Shown here in pieces: positions 1 through 6,239 of a DNA stretch of 7,005 bases. The stretch lies in contig JAKSDM010001583.1 in assembly GCA_022360135.1 (NCBI GenBank), positions 1 to 7,005 on the forward strand. Direction: 5' to 3'. Source of the stretch: Pseudanabaenales cyanobacterium. GTDB taxonomy: Bacteria; Cyanobacteriota; Cyanobacteriia; Phormidesmidales; Phormidesmidaceae. The translations under genes were made by a program, and so were the position numbers. The notes under the pieces were generated by a model. The model was not told the DNA's origin, did no database searches, and saw only the letters and a program-made list of their open reading frames with translations. Each line of letters opens with the position of its first letter. Positions within the stretch are counted from its first letter, which is position 1.

Positions 1-261
1 CAGGCGCTAATGGGCTTGCTAGAGCATAGGCCAACCTTGATTTTCTTAGATTTGGCTATGCCCATTGTCAACGGCTACGAACTCTGTGCTCAAATCCGCC
101 GGGTTTCAACTTTCAAAAACACACCCATTATTATTGTCAGCAGTAATGACGGTGTTGTAGACCGGATACAAGCCAAGAATGTGGGCGCCTCGGATTTTTT
201 GGCGAAGCCTATTAGGCTGAAGAATGTGCAGGCAATTCTGCAGCGTCATATTTCTCGGTAA
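1..261 (+). CDS. Response regulator, C-terminal receiver domain (5' truncated)
   Basis: The visible 86 residues are open from the first base, so the gene begins upstream of the window; the ATG at 10 is internal. They form most of a CheY-like receiver domain, which accepts phosphate from a histidine kinase. The phospho-acceptor Asp is visible residue 17 (in IFLDLAMPIVNG). The switch position holds Ser47 (in IIIVSS) in place of the commoner Thr, a conservative change. The conserved Lys is residue 69 (in DFLAKPI), after the usual GASDF segment. The first beta strand and the acidic pocket lie outside the window. The protein ends about 17 residues after the Lys, so the receiver is the C-terminal domain or a stand-alone protein. 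The wording (NGYELCAQIRRVS, FKNTPIIIV, GASDFLAKPI) resembles cyanobacterial PatA-type regulators with a C-terminal receiver; this subfamily call is inference. SRAP follows after 48 nt on the same strand. Confidence 0.9.
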   Translation, partial: QALMGLLEHRPTLIFLDLAMPIVNGYELCAQIRRVSTFKNTPIIIVSSNDGVVDRIQAKNVGASDFLAKPIRLKNVQAILQRHISR

Positions 262-283
262 GGAACTTATCGATGCTTAAAGA

Positions 284-301
284 TCCTCCTCCCTCCTCCC
301 T
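284..301 (+). other. Pyrimidine tract of CCTCC units just before the SRAP start
   Basis: This 18-nt run contains only C and T, built from repeated CCTCC-like units, and ends 8 nt before the SRAP ATG. It takes the place of a Shine-Dalgarno sequence, which is absent. The units match the anti-Shine-Dalgarno core of 16S rRNA rather than its complement, so they could pair with Shine-Dalgarno-like RNA. No function is shown. Confidence 0.4.
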
Positions 302-309
302 GCCCAATT

Positions 310-1014
310 ATGTGTGGACGTTATAGCCAGACCCAATCAGGAAAAACGATCGCTGAGGCATTTCAGCTAGAAGCAGCGCCAGAACTCATTCCTCACTACA
401 ACATTGCTCCTACTCAGAACGTGTCTACGGTAATGGTCACCCCTAAGCAGCTCAGCCGTCAGCATCATCTGTTGCGTTGGGGGCTGATTCCTAGTTGGGC
501 TAAGGACAAAGCGATAGGTAATCGGCTGATCAATGCCCGGGCCGAGACCGTTGCCGATAAACCATCGTTTCGGGCAGCCCTCAAACGCAGACGTTGTCTG
601 ATTGTCGCCGATGGTTTCTATGAATGGCGGCGATCAGAGTCGTCTAAGCACAAGCAACCCTTTTATTTTCACATGCGCGATCGCCCAAGCGCTGACGGGT
701 CAGTTGGTATGCCCTTCGCGTTCGCTGGCCTCTGGGAACATTGGCAAGATTCGGCGGGAGAGATCATCAACTCTTGCGTCATCCTGACCACGGTAGCCAA
801 CGAATTGCTCAGAACTATCCATATCCGCATGCCTGTGATCTTGGATCCGGCTGATTACGACCTGTGGTTGGATCCGACAGTCCAGGAAGCAAGCGCTTTG
901 CAACCTTTACTGCAGCCCTACGCGGCAGCGAAAATGATATCCTATCCGGTTAGTACTCAAGTCAATAGCCCTAAAAACGACTATCCAGAGTGTATCGAGC
1001 CGGTTGAGGCGTGA
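310..1014 (+). CDS. SRAP family abasic-site DNA-protein crosslink protein (YedK/HMCES type)
   Basis: This 234-residue protein belongs to the SOS response-associated peptidase family. Characterised members (E. coli YedK, human HMCES) bind abasic sites in single-stranded DNA and form a thiazolidine crosslink through the N-terminal Cys, shielding the lesion during replication. The signature parts are all present: MCGRY start with Cys2, NIAPTQ (31-36), WGLIPSWA (57-64), NARAET (75-80), DGFYEW (101-106), FAGLWE (138-143) and HIRMPVIL (171-178). Cys2, Asn75, Glu105 and His171 correspond to the YedK active residues. Length is normal for the family. The start is secure because Cys must follow the initiator Met, and no alternative start lies between it and the in-frame stop at 259. 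There is no Shine-Dalgarno site. The TGA overlaps the next gene's GTG (GTGA, 1011-1014). No LexA-like box was recognised in the short upstream gap. Confidence 0.96.
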   Translation: MCGRYSQTQSGKTIAEAFQLEAAPELIPHYNIAPTQNVSTVMVTPKQLSRQHHLLRWGLIPSWAKDKAIGNRLINARAETVADKPSFRAALKRRRCLIVADGFYEWRRSESSKHKQPFYFHMRDRPSADGSVGMPFAFAGLWEHWQDSAGEIINSCVILTTVANELLRTIHIRMPVILDPADYDLWLDPTVQEASALQPLLQPYAAAKMISYPVSTQVNSPKNDYPECIEPVEA

Positions 1015-3149
1015 ACAGAAGCGGGCGCAAATCGAAGTTTTTGCAGCAGGTTGAGGCGGGTTGGCGGGCGATCGCCCTCAACCTGCTGCATCACTATTCC
1101 CACCACCCACCCTCACAACTCAGGCTGAGCGCCCAACGTTTGCTTTGCCATACGCTCTTCCAACACTTATGTGAGCAGCAAGGACTCGCAGTGGAGTCCT
1201 ACCTTCCTCAGTCCGCTATTCCTAACGTCTGTCCCTTTCTCCCCCAGGGCGAGGGACTAGGGGGGAGGGGCGAACTCACTGACTCTCTACAGCAGCTTTT
1301 CCACTCCCTAAAGGGGCTCACTGCCGAAAGTTTAGGACGCGCCTATGAACACTGCCTCGGTCTAAATCTGTCAACAACCGAAGTCAAGACCAATCGCAAA
1401 AAGATCGGAGGCGTCTATTACACCCCCACCGCCATCGTTGATCAGATGGTTCGAGATACGGTGGGGAAGCGCTTGGCTGAGTCAGGGAACGGTCTAACAG
1501 AGAAGCTAACACTCCGCATTCTTGACCCTGCCTGTGGGTCAGGTATTTTTCTGCTGCGAGCCTATCACTATTTATTAGATTGGTATCGCGATCGCTACCT
1601 AACAGCAGGCAGCAGAAACTCTTCCCACCTGGTCCAACGGTCTGACGGAACATGGCGGCTTACCTTGACAGCTCGCCAACGCATTCTCCTCAACCATATC
1701 CACGGGGTCGACATTGATCCCCAAGCCGTTGAAATCACTCGCCTCTCCCTCTGGCTGAAACTCTTGGAAGAAGGGGCTGGACACCCCTTATCCGCAGCCA
1801 TTGACTGGAACCGAAATATTCGATGCGGCAATGCCTTGATTGATTCCGAAGCAGGTTGCCCGCCACCCTCTGATGGCGGGGCCTATCCATCCAACACCCC
1901 ATTCAACTGGAGTTTCGCTTTTCCCAACGCGATGCAATCAGGCGGATTCGACGTAGTCCTCAGCAATCCCCCCTACATCGACTCCGAAACCATGGCCGCC
2001 ACCCTGCCTACCTGGAGAAATTATTGCAAGATCCACTATCGCACTGCTACTGGCAACTGGGACTTATTCTGCATTTTTATCGAAAAAGGTCTCGACCTTT
2101 GCAAACCCGGCGGCTTAGTTAGCATGATCGTACCCAACAAACTCGCCTCAGCCCACTATGCTATCCAGACGCGGGCGCTGCTAGCCGTGGAAAATCAGCT
2201 GCAGTCTATCTCCGATTATTCCAGCTCGGGCGTCTTTGCCGTCGCCGTTTACCCCCTGGTGTATGTAGCCGCGAAGACTCCCCCTAGCGCGATCGCCACC
2301 GTTCGTTATCCGGCGGGCTCATTACCTTACTTACCCCACTTCACCCAGCCAGAAACCCCCTGGCCGCTCTGTCCTAATCTCGAAGCGCTCAAGTTGACAA
2401 CGCGACTGCGACAGGAATTTTCCAATCTGGCGAACATGGCTCAAGTCGTGGGGGCCGCTTCCGTGGCGGATGCCTACCAAATCCAATCTTTGATTCAGGA
2501 ACAGCCCATCCCGCAACCCGGCGATTTGCGCTTGGTTAACAGTGGCACGATTGACCGCTATTGGCTACTGTGGGGTATTAAGTCCTGTCGGTATTTGGGA
2601 TTTTCCTATCGACACCCAATCATTCCCAGTAACCTCAGGAGTCAACTTTCCAAACGGCGAGAAGAACAGGCCAGTCAGCCTAAAATTATGGTGGCTGGGC
2701 TAACAAAACACCTGGAATGCGCCCTGGATCCGATTGGGGCAGTCCTGGCTGGAAAATCCACCTCCCTAGTTCTGGCTGAAAAGCACCTCGCTTTCTTACT
2801 GGGTGTGCTTAATAGCAAGCTGATGCGGTTTTACGTAACCCAGGTATTTGGGGGAAATAGTTTACAGGGGGGCTATCTTCGTATCGGTCCACCCCAACTC
2901 CGGCAGCTTCCCATTCCGGCTATCTCGTCTCTCCCTTCAACCCATAACTGCCGTTACCAACAGTTGGTCTCCTTAGTTAAACAAATGCAGAGTCTTGATC
3001 ATTCAGAAGGCGTTACTGTCCCCGCTGATCAACCCAAAATGGCCGCTCTTGATGCTGAGATTGACCCCATTGTCTATGCCCTATATGGTTTATCTCAAAC
3101 AGAAATTGAAGTGGTAGAGGCCAATAATAGGATGGGTTTGGGTGCTTAA
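1011..3149 (+). CDS. N6-adenine DNA methyltransferase, TaqI/Eco57I-like, no visible nuclease
   Basis: This 712-residue protein should transfer a methyl group from S-adenosylmethionine to adenine N6 in a specific DNA site. An N-terminal helical region (about 1-120, with LGRAYEHCLG near 108-117) is followed by GGVYYTP (133-139, motif X), LDPACGSG (171-178, motif I, cofactor binding), HGVDIDPQAVEITRLSLWL (231-249, motifs II-III), GGFDVVLSNPPY (311-322, with catalytic NPPY at 319-322) and a C-terminal part resembling a TaqI-like specificity domain. The end (EIDPIVYALYGLSQTEIEVVE) is typical of that family. Fused type IIG enzymes usually run to about 900-1200 residues with an N-terminal nuclease. 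Here the front is too short and shows no clear PD-(D/E)XK, so this may be an orphan or solitary methyltransferase. The GTG start lies just after an in-frame stop (1005-1007) and overlaps the SRAP stop by 4 nt, indicating translational coupling. No separate restriction gene follows. Confidence 0.92.
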   Translation: MNRSGRKSKFLQQVEAGWRAIALNLLHHYSHHPPSQLRLSAQRLLCHTLFQHLCEQQGLAVESYLPQSAIPNVCPFLPQGEGLGGRGELTDSLQQLFHSLKGLTAESLGRAYEHCLGLNLSTTEVKTNRKKIGGVYYTPTAIVDQMVRDTVGKRLAESGNGLTEKLTLRILDPACGSGIFLLRAYHYLLDWYRDRYLTAGSRNSSHLVQRSDGTWRLTLTARQRILLNHIHGVDIDPQAVEITRLSLWLKLLEEGAGHPLSAAIDWNRNIRCGNALIDSEAGCPPPSDGGAYPSNTPFNWSFAFPNAMQSGGFDVVLSNPPYIDSETMAATLPTWRNYCKIHYRTATGNWDLFCIFIEKGLDLCKPGGLVSMIVPNKLASAHYAIQTRALLAVENQLQSISDYSSSGVFAVAVYPLVYVAAKTPPSAIATVRYPAGSLPYLPHFTQPETPWPLCPNLEALKLTTRLRQEFSNLANMAQVVGAASVADAYQIQSLIQEQPIPQPGDLRLVNSGTIDRYWLLWGIKSCRYLGFSYRHPIIPSNLRSQLSKRREEQASQPKIMVAGLTKHLECALDPIGAVLAGKSTSLVLAEKHLAFLLGVLNSKLMRFYVTQVFGGNSLQGGYLRIGPPQLRQLPIPAISSLPSTHNCRYQQLVSLVKQMQSLDHSEGVTVPADQPKMAALDAEIDPIVYALYGLSQTEIEVVEANNRMGLGA
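1232..1273 (+). repeat. REP-like GC-rich palindromic element translated in frame inside the methyltransferase
   Basis: CTCCCCC (1239-1245) pairs perfectly with GGGGGAG (1261-1267); three further T-G wobble pairs (1236-1238 with 1268-1270) lengthen the stem, around a 15-nt loop. The pattern of C-rich arm, GGGCGAGGGACTAGG and G-rich arm resembles widespread bacterial interspersed palindromes. Read in frame it gives CPFLPQGEGLGGRGE (residues 74-88), a low-complexity Gly/Pro segment out of character with its helical surroundings. Family assignment is from memory of the pattern, not a search. Confidence 0.55.
1859..1880 (+). repeat. Perfect 7-bp inverted repeat inside the methyltransferase gene
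   Basis: CCCGCCA (1859-1865) and TGGCGGG (1874-1880) form perfect arms around an 8-nt loop. They encode the PPPSDGG stretch (284-290), a variable linker between the cofactor-binding part and the NPPY motif. It may be chance in a Pro/Gly linker or the trace of another small palindrome. Confidence 0.35.
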
Positions 3150-3154
3150 CCCAA
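3138..3154 (+). repeat. 6-bp hairpin across the methyltransferase stop codon
   Basis: TTGGGT (3138-3143) and ACCCAA (3149-3154) are perfect arms with a 5-nt loop, and the TAA stop (3147-3149) lies in the loop and downstream arm. No T-run follows, so it is not a standard terminator. The right half with its flank (ACCCAACTTACG) recalls a common cyanobacterial interspersed repeat ending ACCCAACCTACG; this link is from memory and uncertain. Confidence 0.35.
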
Positions 3155-3178
3155 CTTACGAAGAATTCGCGATCGGAT

Positions 3179-3210
3179 AAAAATTACCCTAAAAATTACC
3201 CTCAAGGGTA
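3179..3210 (+). promoter_or_regulatory. Tandem 12-nt repeat plus TACCCT/AGGGTA palindrome upstream of the kinase pair
   Basis: The 12-mer AAAAATTACCCT occurs twice with no gap (3179-3190, 3191-3202). The second copy runs into a palindrome, TACCCT-CA-AGGGTA (3197-3210), so the half-site TTACCCT appears twice directly and once inverted. This suits a binding site for a dimeric regulator about 140 nt before the first kinase. A possible -35 hexamer TTGACG follows at 3233-3238, but no convincing -10 sits 16-18 nt beyond it. A related palindrome is found after the kinase pair. Confidence 0.45.
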
Positions 3211-3303
3211 CTATTCAATCCCGAGAGAACGTTTGACGATAGTAGATTGGCATACCAGATTAGTTTATTAAGTCAATAATCTCTCGTACAGCTCAACTTG
3301 CTA

Positions 3304-3320
3304 ACCTGGGCTCCCCAGGT
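3304..3320 (+). promoter_or_regulatory. Perfect 7-bp hairpin or operator in the kinase leader
   Basis: ACCTGGG (3304-3310) and CCCAGGT (3314-3320) are perfect arms with a 3-nt centre (CTC), ending 30 nt before the kinase ATG. No T-run follows, so it is not a terminator. It could be a leader-RNA hairpin or an operator; the sequence does not decide. Confidence 0.4.
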
Positions 3321-3350
3321 CCTGCAACCATGCTGTAGAGTTCTCGGGAT

Positions 3351-4691
3351 ATGCTGCAAGCCGAACAGACGCTTCAAAATCGCTATCAGCTCAGGCGCAG
3401 GTTAAGCCAGAGGGCTGGCCGTCAGACTTGGCTGGCGGAAGACTCAACTACGCAACCCGAGAAGCTGGTGGTCGTCAAACTGCTGACCTTTAGCGATCAG
3501 GTGCAGTGGGACAATCTACGGCTGTTTGAGCGAGAAGCCCAGGTGCTTAGACAGCTAAAGCACCCTCGCATACCCAAATATCACGACTATTTCTGTATTG
3601 ATGACCAGGTGCTTTGGTTCGGGTTGGTTCAGGAATATATTCCAGGTTGGTCGCTGAAGGAATTACTGGCTCAGGGCGAAATATTCACAGAAACAGACGG
3701 CCATGCTATGGCCAAACAGCTCCTAGATATTTTAATTTATTTACATGAATTGAATCCACCCGTATTGCACCGAGACATCAAACCCAGCAATGTGATCTGG
3801 GGTAAAGATCGCCGCCTCTACCTGATTGATTTTGGCGCTGTGCAAGACCGCGCCGCCCATGAGGGCGCGACCTTCACCGTGGTGGGAACCTATGGCTACG
3901 CACCCCTCGAACAATTTGGCGGTCGGGCGACGCCAGCCTCCGACCTCTACGCCTTAGGGGCTACTCTGATCCATGTGCTTACGGGGATCGCTCCTGCTGA
4001 CCTGCCACAGAAGGATTCCCACCTTCAATTCGCCAATCAAGTGAAACTTCATCCTGGCTTTGTCCGATGGTTGGGGCGGCTTACAGACCCCAACCTGGAA
4101 AAACGCTTTAGCATGGCGCGTCAAGCCCTCGAAACCCTCCAAAACACTAATGCTGCTAGCACTGGCCTGACCCAACCTAGACCGCTAAAGAGTCGGATTC
4201 AACTCAAGAAATTGCCTGATCGCTTGGAGATAACAATTCCCGCTTACCGATTCGATGGTTGGTATATTCTTGCGTTGGCGAGCCTGATTGTTTTGGTCTA
4301 TGGTTTTCTTACGTTAGACTTACCCCTTAGCTCATTGATTGAATCACCTATCTTCTTTCTATGTCTGGGGTTGTTGATGGTTGGGCTGGTTGGACTCGCA
4401 AAGTCGATAATACTCAAATTCAGACAAACCTATGTTTACTTCAACAGTCAGACTTTTGAAATTGAGTGGAGGCTATTCGGCGTATGGGGTCGACGGCGAC
4501 GAGGTCAGGTTTTAGCCATTGATCAGGTTTGTAGAGGTGAGATTCGGGGGGTTGGGAAAAAAGTCTTCCCCACTGTCACAATTGCTGTTGGCATCCAGGA
4601 GTATACGCTTACCTCCTTTGCCCCCGAACTCGCTGAAGCAGAATGCCGCTGGTTGGTTCAGGAAATTAGAGGTTGGTTGGGGCTGACATGA
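3351..4691 (+). CDS. Membrane-anchored Ser/Thr protein kinase, first of tandem pair
   Basis: This 446-residue protein should phosphorylate Ser/Thr on target proteins from the cytoplasmic face of a membrane. The Hanks-type kinase domain covers about 10-265: Lys43 (VVVKLL), helix-C Glu62 (FEREA), HRDIKPSN (140-147; catalytic Asp142, Asn147), DFG (160-162), and an activation segment GTYGYAPLEQ (179-188) in place of a standard APE. The glycine loop is degenerate (LSQRAGRQTW, 18-27), lacking the three canonical glycines. A linker (266-300) leads to two predicted membrane helices (about 303-322 and 333-355), then a basic, beta-rich C-terminal domain of unknown role (RRRR just after FGVWG). The start is the first possible one: an in-frame ATG at 3330 hits TAG at 3336, and the N-terminus aligns with the paralog. 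No strong Shine-Dalgarno is seen. The next kinase follows after 22 nt, probably in the same operon. The substrate and signal are unknown. Confidence 0.93.
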   Translation: MLQAEQTLQNRYQLRRRLSQRAGRQTWLAEDSTTQPEKLVVVKLLTFSDQVQWDNLRLFEREAQVLRQLKHPRIPKYHDYFCIDDQVLWFGLVQEYIPGWSLKELLAQGEIFTETDGHAMAKQLLDILIYLHELNPPVLHRDIKPSNVIWGKDRRLYLIDFGAVQDRAAHEGATFTVVGTYGYAPLEQFGGRATPASDLYALGATLIHVLTGIAPADLPQKDSHLQFANQVKLHPGFVRWLGRLTDPNLEKRFSMARQALETLQNTNAASTGLTQPRPLKSRIQLKKLPDRLEITIPAYRFDGWYILALASLIVLVYGFLTLDLPLSSLIESPIFFLCLGLLMVGLVGLAKSIILKFRQTYVYFNSQTFEIEWRLFGVWGRRRRGQVLAIDQVCRGEIRGVGKKVFPTVTIAVGIQEYTLTSFAPELAEAECRWLVQEIRGWLGLT

Positions 4692-4698
4692 CGCCAAT

Positions 4699-4704
4699 TA
4701 GGAG
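4699..4704 (+). promoter_or_regulatory. Shine-Dalgarno site of the second kinase
   Basis: TAGGAG lies in the 22-nt gap between the kinases, 9 nt before the ATG at 4714. Its first three bases are also an in-frame stop, so no longer start is possible. It is the only clear Shine-Dalgarno site at a start in this window. Confidence 0.75.
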
Positions 4705-4713
4705 TTTTGCAGC

Positions 4714-6135
4714 ATGCCACAGGTAGGCCAAGTTCTAAACGATCGCTACCAACTGCAGGAAAGATTGGGACGAGACGCCAGTCGCCAGACCTGGTTAGCC
4801 GTTGATCTAGACGCCCAACCTCAAACCCAGGTTGTAGTGAAATTATTAGCGCTCAGCCCTGAGATGCCATGGGATGAATGCAAACTGTTTGAGCGTGAGG
4901 CGCAAGTCCTGCAACTGCTTGACCATCCCCGAATTCCTCAGTATCGAGACTATTTTGTGCTTGACCACCCAGTAGATTCCAGATTTTCCTGGTTTAGCTT
5001 AGTGGAGAGCTATATGCCGGGAAAATCTCTGCAGCAATGGTTGAATTTGGGTTATCACTTCTCTGAAGCGCAGGTAAAAAAAATTGCGGTGGAGGTGCTG
5101 GCTATTCTAGTGTATCTGCATGAGTTGGAGCCGCCAGTTCTCCATCGGGATATTAAGCCCAGCAATCTGATCTGGGGAAAGGGCCAGCGCGTTTACTTGG
5201 TTGACTTCGGCGCAGTACAGGATAAGGCCGCCGCCGAGGGAGCCACGTTTACTGTGGTGGGCACCTATGGCTATGTGCCGATGGAGCAGTTCGGCGGTCG
5301 AGCTGAACCTGCCTCTGACCTTTACGCTCTGGGGGCCACATTGATTCATCTGCTTACCGGGGTCGCCCCTGCCGACCTGCCCCAACAAGATGGGCGGGTT
5401 CAGTTTGGTGATCGGGTCAATTTTGATCTGGGGTTATTGAACTGGATTGGCAAGCTCACCGAACCAAATCTGACAGACCGTCTCAGCACGGCGCGTCAAG
5501 CCCTGAAGGCGCTGAACCATAAACATACACTGAGCCCGCCGATCACAAATCGCAGGCCCACCGGCAGCCAGATCCAACTCCACAAGTCTGCCCGTCAACT
5601 AAAAATTGAAATTCCAAGACGCGGATTTAGGGCTTTAGATGTGCTCTATATGCTTGGAGTAGCTGGAATATTGTCATACTTTCCGCTATACATCATCCGT
5701 CTGGCTGTCTCCAGATATCCGGGAGTAGTTTTCTGGCTCTACTTTGCCGTAATCTACTTATTTGTCTCATTGATATGGCTACTGCTGCCTGCCTTGCAGC
5801 AAACCCACCTTTACTTTGATCGCAAACGTTTTGAGATCGTTTGGAAGGTGTTCGGTCTATGCTACTGGCGACGGCGGGGGAAAACCGCTGAGATTGATGG
5901 CTGGCGTAGCGTCTACGCAGACCCTGAAGGTAGAAAAGGCGTTACTATTGAGGCTAAGCGGCGATATGCTTCTAGCTCCATGTCTGATGTCGAGCGAGTT
6001 TGGTTAATCCAGGAGATCCGCGATTGGCTGGACCCTGCATTCCGTAACTTTCGAGTCAAACCGGGAATTTTTACAGACGAAATGTTAGACGCTGGTTTTG
6101 ACGAGTGGATTTATAAAAAAGAAGATTTTGATTGA
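4714..6135 (+). CDS. Membrane-anchored Ser/Thr protein kinase, second of tandem pair
   Basis: This 473-residue paralog of the preceding gene has the same plan. By eye about 60% of the kinase-domain residues are identical, with a 4-residue insertion near 86-89. Catalytic parts are intact: Lys43, Glu62, HRDIKPSN (144-151; Asp146), DFG (164-166), GTYGYVPMEQ (183-192). The glycine loop LGRDASRQTW (18-27) keeps only the first glycine. Two membrane segments are predicted at about 309-330 and 336-359, followed by a basic C-terminal domain (YWRRRGK) matching the paralog's in layout but clearly diverged. It ends in an extra acidic tail of about 30 residues (DEMLDAGFDEW... to EDFD) that the first kinase lacks. 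The catalytic set predicts an active kinase, though the loop makes ATP binding unusual. An A8 run (5076-5083) lies in the gene but the frame is intact. It is probably co-transcribed with the first kinase. Confidence 0.93.
   Translation: MPQVGQVLNDRYQLQERLGRDASRQTWLAVDLDAQPQTQVVVKLLALSPEMPWDECKLFEREAQVLQLLDHPRIPQYRDYFVLDHPVDSRFSWFSLVESYMPGKSLQQWLNLGYHFSEAQVKKIAVEVLAILVYLHELEPPVLHRDIKPSNLIWGKGQRVYLVDFGAVQDKAAAEGATFTVVGTYGYVPMEQFGGRAEPASDLYALGATLIHLLTGVAPADLPQQDGRVQFGDRVNFDLGLLNWIGKLTEPNLTDRLSTARQALKALNHKHTLSPPITNRRPTGSQIQLHKSARQLKIEIPRRGFRALDVLYMLGVAGILSYFPLYIIRLAVSRYPGVVFWLYFAVIYLFVSLIWLLLPALQQTHLYFDRKRFEIVWKVFGLCYWRRRGKTAEIDGWRSVYADPEGRKGVTIEAKRRYASSSMSDVERVWLIQEIRDWLDPAFRNFRVKPGIFTDEMLDAGFDEWIYKKEDFD
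5076..5083 (+). repeat. A8 homopolymer inside the second kinase
   Basis: Eight consecutive A residues encode part of VKKI (121-124), in the kinase C-lobe before the HRD motif. Runs of this length can cause replication or transcription slippage. The reading frame is intact here, so no effect is shown. Confidence 0.5.
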
Positions 6136-6165
6136 ACGAATTAGCGTTGTCAGAGCTTCCAAAAG

Positions 6166-6184
6166 AGTACCCCCTAGGGGTACT
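6166..6184 (+). promoter_or_regulatory. Palindrome AGTACCCC-CTA-GGGGTACT downstream of the kinase pair
   Basis: The perfect 8-nt arms are 6166-6173 and 6177-6184, around a 3-nt centre. It lies 30 nt after the second kinase's stop. It shares the TACCC...GGGTACT core with the palindrome upstream of the first kinase, and both are followed by a similar T-rich then CAA stretch. A dimeric regulator site or a small interspersed repeat are both possible. No T-run follows, so it is not a simple terminator. Confidence 0.5.
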
Positions 6185-6239
6185 GTCAAAAGCCGATCAG
6201 TTTTCCATAATAGCAAGTAAGCAGATCAATGCAACTTTC

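Noticed and set aside
1384..1831. Three overlapping minus-strand frames of 61-89 codons opposite the methyltransferase
   Set aside because: They lie opposite motifs X, I and II-III of the methyltransferase and have no recognisable family or start signal.
3197..3210. Terminator for the methyltransferase operon
   Set aside because: The palindrome has a 2-nt centre, too small for a stable RNA loop, and is not followed by a T-run. No convincing terminator was found between 3150 and 3350.
3233..3262. Sigma-70-like promoter with TTGACG as -35
   Set aside because: The -35 is reasonable, but the sequence 16-18 nt downstream (around CAGATT) is a poor -10, so it is not listed as a separate feature.
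3330..3338. Upstream ATG start for the first kinase
   Set aside because: It is in frame but meets TAG after one further codon.
4688..4726. 12-codon open frame (MTPIRSFAACHR) overlapping the first kinase's stop and second kinase's start
   Set aside because: It has no ribosome binding site of its own and no support beyond an ATG by chance; the Shine-Dalgarno site in the gap is spaced for the ATG at 4714.
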